A stretch of DNA of 64,000 nucleotides from Dactylorhiza incarnata (taxonomy: Eukaryota > Streptophyta > Magnoliopsida > Asparagales > Orchidaceae). The stretch covers positions 25,402,001 through 25,466,000 of the forward strand of contig JAWHQI010000004.1 in assembly GCA_033032865.1 (NCBI GenBank), read 5' to 3'. Position 1 is the stretch's first letter, and each line of letters opens with the position of its first letter. A program made the translations under genes and the position numbers. The notes beneath the pieces were generated by a model, which made no database searches, was not told the origin of the DNA, and saw only the letters and a program-made list of their open reading frames with translations. Shown here piece by piece: positions 44,400 through 55,601 of the stretch.

Positions 44400-44962
44400 G
44401 CGAGCAGTGGTGGTTGAGGCAATGTGGCTGCGAGCTTCAGCGCGTGAGAGAGCATGATTTGTTAGGGCATACCGTCCGGGAAAGTCGATTTTTGGGGCTG
44501 TTTGTTGCGAGTCGCTGGAGGAAGATGATGTTGGAGGAAGATGTCGTTGAATGGAGCCTATCGTCAAATCGATCGCCAGAGGAACACCGTGGGAGGATCT
44601 GGACCGGCGGGGTAGCTATAGGAGCGAAATGCAGCGTGATGGAATGGCGATCTTTTAGCGGGACGACAGGCGATCCTTTAGCCGCGGGCCGCGTGATGGA
44701 ATGGCGGGTTCTTGCTTCTGCAAGGAGCGAAAGGCATCTTTTAGCGGGCAGCGTGATGGAGTGGACCTGATGTGATTTTACCGGCAAGCTGAGGCGACAT
44801 CACTTTAGGCAGGGAATGAGAAATTACAGGAGAGGACTTTTTATTTGAAATAATTTGAATTTTTCTTTGAGTATGTTGGTCTTTAATGAAAATAAATGAG
44901 GGTATTTTGGGTATTATGAATGTTGCACCAAAGGGTAGTTTTCCTTTATAGAATAGTATAGA
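44400..44962 (-). other. Helitron 5' terminal region
   Basis: A GC-richer stretch with three copies of GCGTGATGGA(A/G)TGG (44630-44765) precedes the AT-rich 5' end. The overlapping frames here have no domain. Confidence 0.6.
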
Positions 44963-45595
44963 TAAGTCCATCAAGGTGTTTCAATTATATCATCCACAAA
45001 GGGGGCGGTCTGAATTATTTGAGATTGCCATCTATTTTTTACTCAAGGATTATTCCAAGTAGACTGCAGTGTCCAAAGTCTTCATTTAGAAGTAATAATT
45101 AATTTTGTTATTTATGAAATATCTCAAGTGCTAGAGATCACCATTTACAAACAGTTGACATCGAAGTTATTGTATAATAAAGCGATCTCGAATGTTGAAA
45201 ATTAACTTTTTTCATATTATCATAAGACGGTCTGACGACCAGGAGACCGCCATTCTTAATTATTGGTTACTCCTCAAATATGATTTATTATATGTTTGAA
45301 ATGTTATCAATTTCCCTTATGCAGATACCGATTCAAACTCAACAACATTTTAGTCTTGAGATTGAATGTAAATCTTATCTCTTTGAAACACAAGATCGCG
45401 CATAATGAAGACAGTCATCCTTCTGTTGCAAGTCTAGAGATCGGTTGATATTTATTGAGATCAACACTTGTTCATTGGGAATTATGCATATCAACAAAAG
45501 TGTGAGATCGACACAAGCACATTAAATATTAGAAATACATCCATTCATAGAAGACAAACAAAGGTACACAAAATATTTTCTTCATTTAATTTTTT
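44963..45595. other. Tat 3' non-coding region after the Helitron
   Basis: Starts with the remainder of the interrupted 60-bp repeat unit (GGGGGCGGTCTG at 45001) and decays into weak copies, for example AGACGGTCTGACGACCAGGAGACCGCC near 45226, as two opposed half sites. No frame. Confidence 0.6.
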
Positions 45596-46114
45596 CTAAG
45601 TACAGGGTTCGTGCGGTCTCAGAAACCGGCGGTTACATTTTTGAAAAAATATAGAAAGAGCTGCTATACATGGCCTTTGGTCTTCTAAGATTCTCTTCAG
45701 TCTCTTTAGAGATCGCTCTTTTGATGATGAAGAAGCGGTCGATTTAGAAGATTCCTCCATGCTTTTTCGAGGAATTCTGGACCAAGAACTTGAGACAACA
45801 ACTGAGCTATGATCATCGCCACTGGCATATTGACTCCTGCTTAAAGCAGTATGATTACTCCCTCTATTCACACCCTCGGAGGTCTCAATCTCTTCATCTT
45901 CTTTGTCGGTGTCAGATATTGTGACTGACGCTTCTTCAATCAGCTGTGCCATCTCTGGAAAGAGATTAACAAACTCTACTTCTTGAAATTCTGAGGAGAG
46001 ACCGCCACGTTCGCGAAGCCGCGTAATCGTCATGTCCTAAGTGCTCTTCATATGCTTCATCATTGCCTTTTGAAAGGCAAGGTTTTCAGTATTATAAGCC
46101 TCCTTCTCCGATCT

Positions 46115-46187
46115 CTGCAAAGGAAAACATATTAGATCGCGCGGTCACAATAAAAAGAATTAAAGACCACAAGTAAAGTTTCCTTAC
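46115..46187 (-). other. Intron in the antisense gene (73 bp)
   Basis: Minus strand GTAAGGAAAC...CCTTTGCAG. The frame before (FQDKLY) and after (RSEKEAYNTE) joins in phase 0. The intron contains GACCGCGCGATC. Confidence 0.75.
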
Positions 46188-46642
46188 ATATAACTTGTCT
46201 TGAAAGCTACCTACGTCATTTAGGGCTATGCAGAGAGACTGTCCAATGTGTAAATATAAGACCAAACTCCTGACGGTCGCTTGCACAGCCATATCAGGGA
46301 GCATCTCGCTCTCAATATTATATGCTTCACTCGTATTGCTTTCGCCATAGAGTATGGAAGTGATCACGTGAGCGTGGCGAGTCAGCTTTCCACTCCAAAG
46401 AGGAAGGGAAGTGGACACCATCATTCTCTTGCCCTTTCCATTCCATTTAAGGAGGGGCTTGCCCTTAATATCTTTCAGCTTTCTACCAAACCCAGTCAAA
46501 AGAAAGGGCTTGACGGCGGACTCTGATTCTTCAGCGGGCTCGTTTGCTTCCCTCTCGCGGTCTCACTTCTGCCGCATCTCCCTTTGAGTAAGGATTTCCT
46601 CATCTGGCACCACAGGATCAACCGTGGGGGCCACAAAGGTCG

Positions 46643-46723
46643 CTGAAAAGAAATAAATTTATTAGAAAGAAAGGCAAAGGAAAATAATAGCGACAACACA
46701 AGAGACCGCAAAAGGCCGCTTAC
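46643..46723 (-). other. Intron in the antisense gene (81 bp)
   Basis: Minus strand GTAAGCGG...TTCTTTTCAG. The frame before (VITPEE) and after (TFVAPTVDP) joins in phase across it, with a codon split 1+2. The intron has stops and a GAGACCGC word of the AGACCGC type. Confidence 0.75.
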
Positions 46724-46815
46724 TCTCTTCAGGAGTGATCACAACGATCTCAGGCCAGATCACAAGGTAGTGGAGGAGGTCGAGGCGCTTGTATGCTAGA
46801 AATGAAAAGAGCTTA

Positions 46816-48877
46816 TGTAACACATCCCCTGTAATGACTATATAATATAGGTTCGGCCGGGACCCCACAACATATAATCGCCACAGCTTTAGTAGTAAAA
46901 TGTGATATAGATCTAACCAACTCAAAACTCAGAACCAACAAAGAGGAAACATTAAATAAACCACAAAATTTGTCCACATCTACATAAGAGTACCACGGCC
47001 TTATGTCCTTACAAAACCCAAACGCAAGTCAATGAAATAGGGCATAGAAAATGTCCAACAGATCATCACAATCCTAAGCTACCTCGGCATGCAAGCCAGA
47101 ACAGGTAAAGACATCATAGTAAAGAAAGAAAACATGAAAAGTGCACTTCATGAAGCTTAGGCCTTTTTGGCCGGCGAGCTAGGTCCAGCATGCGATCCTT
47201 GCCCTGTATCCAAATCACAAAGAGTGGCATAACGAGGGTCAGCTTTGGCTGACCAATAACGGTGTAACAATACCCCTCCTCCCGGCCGTCCTAGCAGACC
47301 CTGGGGAACTACATCACCCTGCAAGTCAGCACTTTGTATGCAAATGTAATAAACAGTAATAACATAAAAACGACAGGCATGAGTGTCACAATCATCATCC
47401 ACGTTTCTATGTTGAGCAATAAAAGTAAGGGGATCTAGCAATGCAACATGTATGCAAACCTGGGTTTCACCAAAGGCACCATATGGCGTGTATGCTTCTA
47501 ACATAACAACACACATCATCATTTCAGAACAAAACAAGGGTACTTATCATTCCCCCACGGGCGTGCAAGCCCAAGGCCAAAAACTCCACTGAGACCTCAC
47601 CCCTTACATGGCTCATCTTGCCAATGGGCGCATCAGCATACTTGTTCTCGCCACAACCACTAAGCCAAAAGCCAAGAACTCCACTGAGACCTCACCCCTT
47701 ACATGGCTCATCTTGCCAACGGGCGCATCAACATACTTGTTCTCATCAGTTAGCCCCAAAAGTGGACTTGTCTTGCCGGGACACTCTCCCCACATGAATC
47801 CAAGCATTTACGGGCTAGCCAGCCGACCAAAAGACAAAGTCACACCTTCACATACAAGCGGCTTCACAAGCCATTCATCACACATACAAGTTACCCTTTC
47901 CCAACCACCGTTCATTCTCACACGAAACATAAAGGCAACACCAATGACATTTTCGCCGTAATCAGATTTCTAGTAAAATCCCTAAAATGCACGTTAAGCA
48001 ACATCACTGAATCGGACAACTGGTCATGAATTCGGCTTCACCCACAACGCCTAATCCACTAACGGAGCGGATCTCTAGTGCAAAATCATGTCGGGGACGG
48101 ACTCAATCAACCCGATGGTTCTTCTTGAACCAAGGCAACCCAAACCCCTCTCATTTGAGAGATTCGATGCCATAAATTTCAGAAAAGAGAAGTTAAAAGT
48201 AAAGATGCCATGCACGCATTCTAAAATCGGGAGGAGAGATGTCGTTACCCTAAGAGTTCTCTTCCTTGCCATGGATCGGTTGAAAGGTACGGATAGAAGG
48301 AAATGCCTTCTAGTCCTCTCCACGGATCTGGTCTTGGATCGGCGAACGGAGCTCTGGTGCTCCAACAATGGCGAATCTAACCTTCTTCTTCCTCCAAACC
48401 CTCCTCCTTTCCTTAGCCTCCAAAAGTACCCAAAGATTTCAAGGGATGGAAAGGAACTCCTATGCCCTATTTAGGACCTTAGGACGAACTTATCTGATCC
48501 ATTGGATCAGGGTTTAAGAAGATCGGATGCCCAGAAAATGCCACTTAGGGATCTGGTTCTGTGGGCTAGCGCCGCCGCTAGCGCTACCGCCCGGCGCTAG
48601 CCACTCGACGAAAAACCTCTCGACAAAGAGCAACTCAACGTCCCGACGGAACTTCATTTCCCGATGAAGTGCTACCGCCTGGCACTAGCGCTACCGCCTA
48701 CGCTAGCTCTTCGACGAATTTAACCCAATGAACACTGTCGAAACAAGGGCCTTACTCTACGGGACAGCTAACGCTTGGCGTTAGCGCTAGAGCCGACACT
48801 AGTTCCCATCTACGAAAAACTTGCCCTACTCCTTGGGCATTCCAACCTCAGCACTCAGCGAAAACTGGGGTATTACA
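46816..48877 (-). repeat. Tekay 3' LTR
   Basis: 2062 bp, element sense TGTAATACCCC...GTGTTACA. A degenerate TATA-like CTAAATAG lies near 48466-48475 on the minus strand. The U3 at 48560-48800 is full of GCTAGCGC, CGGCGCTAG and CTACCGCC words; 48577-48602 nearly equals a stretch of the Sirevirus-H LTR. Confidence 0.9.
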
Positions 48878-48891
48878 ACTCCACCCCCCTT
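48878..48891 (-). other. Tekay polypurine tract
   Basis: Minus strand AAGGGGGGTGGAGT next to the 3' LTR. Confidence 0.85.
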
Positions 48892-48894
48892 AAA

Positions 48895-49386
48895 AGAAAT
48901 TTTGTCCTCAAAATTTAAGATGTTAACGAAAGCACAAATAACACACATACCTGAAACGAACAGTTCCGAAAAGTTATCCCGCATTGATTGCTCGTGCTCC
49001 CACAAGAACTCGTCTCGTCCGCAATTATCCCAATGCACTTTCACCAGCTTGACCTCTTTGTTCCGCAACCGCCGGACTTCAGAATCCTCCATGCAAACCG
49101 AACGAACTATCATCCTCAGATCTTCGGCTACAGGAACTGTCGAAGACTCAACCACATCTTCCAGCTCCACCAACGCTTTCCTCAGCACTGAAACATGAAA
49201 TACATCATGTAATCCGCTTAGCTGTACGGATAATGCCAACCGATAGGCCGCTTCGCCTATGCGCTCTGTAACCTCAAATGGACCCTAATATCTCGGACTC
49301 AACTTCTTAAGTCGTTGAATCCGTGAAACGCCTTAGAACGGCTTGATATTCAAGTAGACCATGTTGCCCACCGCAAACTCCACATT
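48895..49386 (-). pseudogene. Tekay integrase tail with chromodomain
   Basis: 49386-49250 is a broken GPF/Y-like region. The frame 49239-48826 has LHDVFHVSVLRKAL, then RLRNKEVKLVKVHWDNCGRDEFLWEHEQSMRDN, the chromodomain core with the aromatic W and W/E pattern. In relatives the chromodomain directs integration to heterochromatin. The frame runs slightly into the polypurine tract and LTR. Confidence 0.85.
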
Positions 49387-50240
49387 TCAATGGCGCGCAT
49401 TAAAATGCTTTGCCTGCCGATCTTGAGCGACCATCATGCGCTCCTGGATCATTTGCACCAACTCACAAGCGTCTGCCACCACTTCTTTTCCCAACAGTTG
49501 GGTGTCTCCCGCCTCTATCCAAGACATCGGCGTTCGACACCGCCTTCCATACAAAGCCTCATATGGTGCCATTTTGATGCTCGTCTGGAAACTATTATTG
49601 TAGGCAAAATCCACCATGAAGAGGTGGTCTTCCCAACTCTTACCGAAATTTAGAGCACACATCCTCAACATGTCCTCCAACGTACGATTCGTTTTCTCCG
49701 TTTGACCATCGGTCTGCGGATGAAACGCGGTACTAAATTTCAATTTTGTGCCCAAACTTCTCTGCACTAATATCCAATCCTTGGACGTGAACTGCCCATC
49801 ACGTTCACTAACGATGCTCTTTAGAATTCCGTGCAACCGCACAATGTTATGAATGTAAAGCTCCATGAGCTTCTCCACGCTATCGTCCTTCCGATTTGGA
49901 ATGAAGTGGGCTACCATGGTTAGGCGATCCACAATCACACATATTGCATCGTTACCTTGCCGCGATCGAGGCAAACCATGAACAAAATCCATGGAGACGT
50001 CGTCAAATTTCCACTCGGGGATAAGAAGAGGTTTCAAGAATCCACCCGGCCTTTGGCATTCAGCCTTCACTAAGGCACACGTCTGACACCGGCTTACATA
50101 CAAAGCTACATCCCGCTTCATCCCAGGCCACCAAAAGGATTTATTCAAATCCAAGTACATCTTCGTACTTTCTAGATGAATGGATTACTTCATGAAGTGA
50201 GCCTCAAACATCAACTCCTCATGGAGCTTGCCAAAACGAG
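49387..50240 (-). pseudogene. Tekay integrase
   Basis: The zinc domain starts near 50230 (EAHFMK, a stop, then SIHLEST) and continues in the frame 50160-49387: FWWPGMKRDVALYVSRCQTC, PEWKFDDVSMDFVHGLP (first Asp), IVSERDGQF (second Asp), HPQTDGQTEKTNRTL (Glu), YNNSFQTSIKMAPYEALYGRRCRTP. The DDE triad is complete and the main frame is open for 257 codons. Confidence 0.9.
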
Positions 50241-50460
50241 GGACACACAGCCTTCCATTTCTCTTTATCTATCCACCGACCATCTCCAAAGCACTGCCTT
50301 CACTTTGCTGAGCTTCCAACGCCAATCGCTGACACTCCTCGTCTGCACTGGTCGCCTCTTGAATTTGATCTGCTAGATCACAATGCATCTCAATTAAGTT
50401 CAGCCGAGCTGCGCTGGACTCACCCTTAGCCACACACACAATGCCAAAAGACTCAAACTA

Positions 50461-50931
50461 TCACATCAAATGCTTGTCATGAGCTTTAATCCAATTTCCC
50501 TGCCCGGAATTATTCCTACTCGAGGCGTCAGCCACCACATTAGCCTTGACTGGCGTATACTGAATCGCTACGTCGTAGTCCCCAAGGAACTCGACCCACC
50601 TACGCTGATCTAAAAGATATCTCAAGCTTTTGTGGTCCATGAAGATTTCAACCTTCGCACCATACACGTATTGTCGCCACAAATTCAATGCAAAAATCAC
50701 CGCCGCCAACTCCAAGTCGTGGACGGGGTAATTTCTCTCATGAGGCTTTAGCTGCCTCGACCCATAAGCTATCACGTTGCCATGCTGCACTAGCACGCAA
50801 CCCAAACCGCAACTTGACGCATCGCTGAAAATTTGAAATCCTTCGATCCCACTAGGAAGACTTAGGATTGGAGCAGACATCAATCTTTCCTTCAAGGTCT
50901 CGAACGCACAGGCACACTCCGGCGTCCACAC
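50461..50931 (-). pseudogene. Tekay RNase H
   Basis: An open frame with [44 protein letters not shown] and VVADASSRN. The expected Asp, Glu and Asp positions are present. A stop after the RT connection separates it. Confidence 0.85.
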
Positions 50932-50949
50932 AAACTTCTGGTCCTTTCA

Positions 50950-51800
50950 GGTAAGAGTGGTGAGGGGCAAGGCCATCCGCAAAACGTTCTCAAGGAACCT
51001 TCTATAATAACCGGCTAGTCCAAGGAAACTCCGGACTTCCGCCACGGTTCTCAGTACAGGCCAATCTCTAATGGCTTCCACCTTCGTAGGATCTACTGCC
51101 ACCCCATCTCCACTAATCACGTGACCTAAGAATGCCACATTCCCGATCCAAAACTCACACTTTCAGAACTTAGCATAAAGCTGGCTCTCCCTCAAAGTTT
51201 GCATCACTATTCTCAGATGAGACTCATGCTCCGCCTTCAGCTTCGAATACACTAAGATGTCATCGATGACCACCACCACGAACGAATCCAGGTATTGTCG
51301 AAACACTCAATTCATTAAATCCATGAACAATGATGGCGCGTTCATCAAACCGAACGGCATCACCGAGAACTCAAAATGAACATACCTCATCCTAAGCGCC
51401 GTCTTGGGAATATCCTCTTCTCGAATCCTTAACTGATAGTAACCCGACTCCAAGTCCAACTTGGAGTAGACTGTCGAACCCACCAACTAATCGAACAAAT
51501 CATCGATTCGCAGAATCGAGTACTTATTCTTGATGGTCAACTTATTCAACTCGCGATAGTCTATGCACAGCCACATATTACCATCCTTTTTCTTAACGAA
51601 CAACACAGGCGTACTCCTCGGTGAGGAGCTGGGCCTAATGTACCCCTGCTCAAACAACTCTTACAACTGCACCTTTAGCTCAGCCAGTTCCTTCGATGTC
51701 ATCCTAAACGGAGGACGTGACACCGACCTCGCACCTGGCACCAACTCGATCAAAAAGTCAATTTCACGCTCAGGAGGCGCACCCAGAAGCTCCTCAGGGA
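50950..51800 (-). pseudogene. Tekay reverse transcriptase
   Basis: Blocks in order: [81 protein letters not shown], then the catalytic [11 protein letters not shown] (near 51255) and [17 protein letters not shown]. Both Asp of the DD pair are kept. At least five stops interrupt it. Confidence 0.9.
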
Positions 51801-51804
51801 ACAC

Positions 51805-52330
51805 CTACTCAAATTCCTCCACCATTGGCACTTCTCTGATCGCCAACTTTGTGGAGTGAAACTCCAACAAAGCAACAAATGCCTCACCCCCTTGATTCAC
51901 CGCATGCACCATTTGTACGACAAAAATCAGGGAGCAAGCCACTCCACATAGTCCATCGAACTTGACTTCCGCTCTTCCTTCACACCTTAGGGTCACCACC
52001 TTCAACAGGCAGTCAATACTAGCTCGTTGCTCTGCAAGCCAGTCCATCCCCAAGATGATGTCAAATTTAGCTAGTGGTAGGATCGCTGCTACCAACTCAA
52101 AGTCACACTCGCAAATCCTCAGCACAATGCATCCTTTCCTTCCAATGGTCATGAAAGACCCATTCGGCATGCACACACTAAGCTCCGCCTCTGCCTCGAC
52201 AGTCTCAACACTGATCCTCCGAATAAAGCTTTCCAGGATAAAAGAGTGTTATGCTCCCATGTCGAACAACACTCTAGAGGGGTAGCCAAAAACTAGAACG
52301 AAGCCAAACATGCGTATAACGAATATGAAA
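51805..52330 (-). pseudogene. Tekay protease, active site changed
   Basis: Near 52250-52275 the minus strand reads VLFDMGA*HSFI where the family has V-L-F-D-T-G-A-S-H-S-F: the Thr is Met and the next Ser codon is a stop. The frame 52176-51805 holds the rest with LAKFDIILGMDWLAEQRASIDC. It cuts the polyprotein in active relatives. Confidence 0.85.
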
Positions 52331-52364
52331 GGTCGCAAACAGTTTAAAGCTATTAAATGAAACT

Positions 52365-53434
52365 CTAAACTTTCATACCTGTCACCACGTCAGGTTGACG
52401 AATCGCTTCCTTCTGCCCAAGGTTGTATGCTCTAGGCTGCACAGGAGGGAAACGAGAAGCATTGGAGTCCGTCGCTTTCCCTATCTCCACAACACTAGGA
52501 CCGGAATGCACCGACTGCTCTTGCCTCTGCTCTGGCTCAACTCCACTCTCGAAACAGAACCGACCTATGTGGCCCACCTTGCCACACTTGTAGCACGTCA
52601 CTGGTCCCTTGGAATGGAACTCTCCAAAAGCCGCACCGCTCCTCTCGCCAGTCCTAAAAGTACGGGGCTTTTTCTTCCACCAACTTTTCTCAGACTTCCC
52701 CTGAGACTGAGATGGCTTACTTTCTCCCTACTTTGTCACCAAGCACTTGCGGCGCTTGTTTCGCTCCATATCATTCTCCAAAGTTTGAGCAGCTTTAACT
52801 AACTCATTGAACCCCGCATTCTTTAAGGCTATCAGAGGTTGCCTTAAATTCTCTCTCAGACCCTGATAGAAGAGGTTATCCCTCTCCTCATTGTCTGACA
52901 TGGTCGTTCCCGCATAACGACCCAACCGAGTAAACTCCTGCAAGTACTCATCTACCGACTTCACACGCTGCACCAAGTGCAAGAACTGTCGCTGAAGGGA
53001 TTCAGGAAGGCATTCCCGAACTCTTCCATGGATGGGGCACGTCCACGGAAATGACGACCTCTATGATTCACCCACCACAGCTAGGCGTCGCCTTCTAACA
53101 TAAATGCTTCGAACTAGGACTGCTTGTCCTCTTGGGTATCTGCCACTTTCAGGAGTTCCTGAATTCTCGCCAACCAATCCTCGGCGTCCATCAGAGTGCC
53201 AACTCCTTTGAACGTCGGAGGATGGAAACTCAGATAGTTATTCATCTGATGATCTCCTTGCCCAACCGCTCTATCGGCTAACGGCTCTACCTGCCTTACT
53301 CCCACCTCCGGTGTCTTAGTGCCCGAAGTAACAGGAGTCGCAGCCTGCACAACAGGCATCGTAATCTGTGGCATTGCCGCAGCTTGAGCCGCCACCATCG
53401 CCTCCGCTAGCATAAGAAAGGAAACACGAATCAA
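52365..53434 (-). pseudogene. Tekay gag and zinc knuckle, broken
   Basis: 53434-53114: N-terminus and the start of the core (SFHPPTFKGVGTLMDAEDWL), TAG after KQS. The homologous reading goes on with FEAFMLEG, another stop, then WWVNHRG. 52982-52728: SVDEYLQEFTRLGRYAG and NLRQPLIAL. After one stop the same reading continues to 52365 with the intact knuckle C-Y-K-C-G-K-V-G-H-I-G-R-F-C. Gag forms particles and binds RNA. Confidence 0.85.
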
Positions 53435-53550
53435 ACTCTATTCGCAAGACTCTAACGCAAGGACACTCATGGTCCCGCAAGGTACTCCTATGTGGACAAC
53501 TCTTTAACGTGATCCGAACACGCTAAACCTAAACAAGAACGCTAACCTAC

Positions 53551-53561
53551 CTCTGATACCA
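53551..53561 (-). other. Tekay primer binding site (tRNA-iMet)
   Basis: Minus strand TGGTATCAGAG three bases inside the LTR. Confidence 0.9.
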
Positions 53562-53564
53562 AAT

Positions 53565-55601
53565 TGTAACACCTCCCCTGCAATGACTATATAATATAGG
53601 TCCATCCGGGACCCCACAATATATAATCGCCACAGCTTTTGTATTAAAAAGTGATATAGATCTAACCAACTCAAAATTCAGAACCAACACAGTGGAAACA
53701 TTAAATAAACTACAGAAGTTGTCCACATCTACATACAGCCTTATGGCCTTACAAAACCCATAATCAAGTCAACTAAACAGGGCATAGAAAATGTCCAACA
53801 GATCATCACAATCCTAAGCTATCTCGGCATGCAAGCCGGAATAGGTAAAGACATCATAGTAAAGAAAGAAAAAAGGAAAAGTGCACTTCATGAAGTTTAG
53901 GCCTTTTTGGCCGGCGAGCTAGGTCCAGCATGCGATCCTTGCCCTGCATCCAAATCATAAAGAGTGGTATAACGAGGGTCACCTTTGGCTGACAAACAAC
54001 AGTGTAACAACACCCCTCTTCCCGGCCGTCCTAGCAGACCCCGGGGAACTACATCACCCTGCAAGTCAACACTTCGTATGCAAATGTAATAAACAATAAT
54101 AACATACAAAACGATAGGCATGAGTGTCACAATCATCATCCATGTTTCTATTTTGAGCAATAAAAGTAAGGGGATCTAGCAATGCAGCATGTATACAAAC
54201 CTGGGTTTCACCCAAGGCACCCTATGGCGTGTATGATTCTAACATAACAACACACATCATCATTTTAGAACAAAACAAGGGTACTTATCATTCCCCCACG
54301 GGCGTGCAAGCCCAAGGCCAAGAACTCCACTGAGACCTCACCCCTTTCATGGCTCATCTTGCCAACGGGCGCATTAGCATACTTGTTCTCGCCACAACCA
54401 CTAAGCCAAAATCCAAGAACTGCACTGAGACCTCACTCCTTACATGGCTCATCTTGCCAACGGGCGCATCAACATACTTGTTCTCGTCAGTTAGCCCCAA
54501 AAGGGGACTTGTCTTGCAGGGACACTCTCCCCACATAAATCCAAGCATTCACGGGATAGCCAGCCGACCACAAAGACGAAGTCAAACCTTCACATACAAG
54601 CGGCTTCACAAGCCATTCATCACACATACAAGTTACCCTTTCCAACCACCATTAATTCTCACACGAAACATAAAGGCAACAGCTATGACGTTTTCGCCGT
54701 CATCAGATTTCTAGCAAAATCCCTAAAATGCACGTTAAGCAACATCGCCGAATCGGACAACCGGTCATGATTTTGGCTTCACCCACAATGCCTAATCCAC
54801 TAACAGAGTGGATCTATAGTGCAAAATCATGACGGGGATGGACTCAATAAACCCGATGGTTCTTCTTGAACCAAGGCGACCCAAACCCCACTCATTTGAG
54901 AGATCCGGTGCCATAAATTTCAGAAAAGAGAAGGTAAAAGCAAAGATGCCATGCACGCATCCTAAAACTGGGAGGAGAGATGTCGTTACCCTAAGAGTTC
55001 TCTTCCTCCCCATGGATCGGTTGAAAGGCACAGATAGAAGGAAACGCCTTCTAGTCCTCTCCACGGATCTGGTCCTGGATCGGCGAACGGAGCTCCTGTG
55101 CTCCAACAATGGCAGATCTAACCTTCTTCTTCCTCCAAACCCTCCTCCTTTCCTTAGCCTCCAAAAGCACCCAAAAGATTTCAAGGTATGGAAATGAACT
55201 CCTCTGCCCTATTTAGGACCTTAGGATGAACTTATCTGAGCCATTGGATCAAAGTCTAAGAAGATAGGACGCCCAGAAAATGCCACTTAAGGATCTAGAT
55301 CCGTGGTCTAGCGCCGGCGCTAGCGCTACCGCCCGGCAGTACCTCGATGAAGAGCAACTCAACGTCCTGACGGATCTTCATTTCCCGACGAAATGCTACC
55401 GCCTGGCGCTAGCGCTACCGCCTGCACTAGCTCTTCGATGAATATAAATTGATGAACACTGTCGAAACAAGGGCCTTACTCGAAGGGACAGCTAACTCCT
55501 GGCGCTAGCGCTAGCGCCGACGCTAGCTCCCAGCTACGAAAAACTTGCCCTACTCCTTGGGCATTCCAACCTCCATACTCAGCGAAAACTGGGGTGTTAC
55601 A
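53565..55601 (-). repeat. Tekay 5' LTR
   Basis: 2037-bp partner of 46816-48877 with many point differences and a few indels, so not a recent insertion. U3 GCTAGCGC cluster at about 55307-55527. Confidence 0.9.

Larger units (their letters stand above)
39939..44962 (-). mobile_element. Helitron with both ends, non-autonomous
   Basis: On the minus strand the 5' end is TCTATACTATTCTATAAAGG (44962 leftwards), preceded by A. The 3' end is a hairpin GAACCGGC-GTA-GCCCGTTC (39950-39968), 11 bases, then CTAG at 39942-39939, followed by T. A|TC...CTRR|T with a 3' hairpin and no target duplication is the Helitron signature. Length is 5024 bp. The flanks join inside the 60-bp repeat field of the Tat element. 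It encodes only the N-terminal part of the Helitron protein. Confidence 0.9.
46816..55601 (-). mobile_element. Tekay-type Ty3/gypsy chromovirus, complete
   Basis: LTRs 46816-48877 and 53565-55601, internal order gag, zinc knuckle, protease, RT, RNase H, integrase, chromodomain. Flanks GCTTA (46811-46815) and GTTTA (55602-55606) are a target duplication with one difference. The primer site TGGTATCAGAG is beside the right LTR and a polypurine tract beside the left. Length 8786 bp. The gag type, chromodomain and long LTRs suggest the Tekay (Del) clade. Many stops show an old copy. Confidence 0.9.

Noticed and set aside
44414..44787. Overlapping frames of 116-118 codons on both strands at the Helitron 5' end
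   Set aside because: Generated by a three-fold GCGTGATGGAATGG repeat; no similarity to a known protein and no splice context.
47608..49198. Plus-strand frames of 97-128 codons in and beside the Tekay LTRs (also 54349-55197)
   Set aside because: The first ones are LTR sequence repeated in both LTRs; 48821-49198 is the opposite strand of the chromodomain frame.
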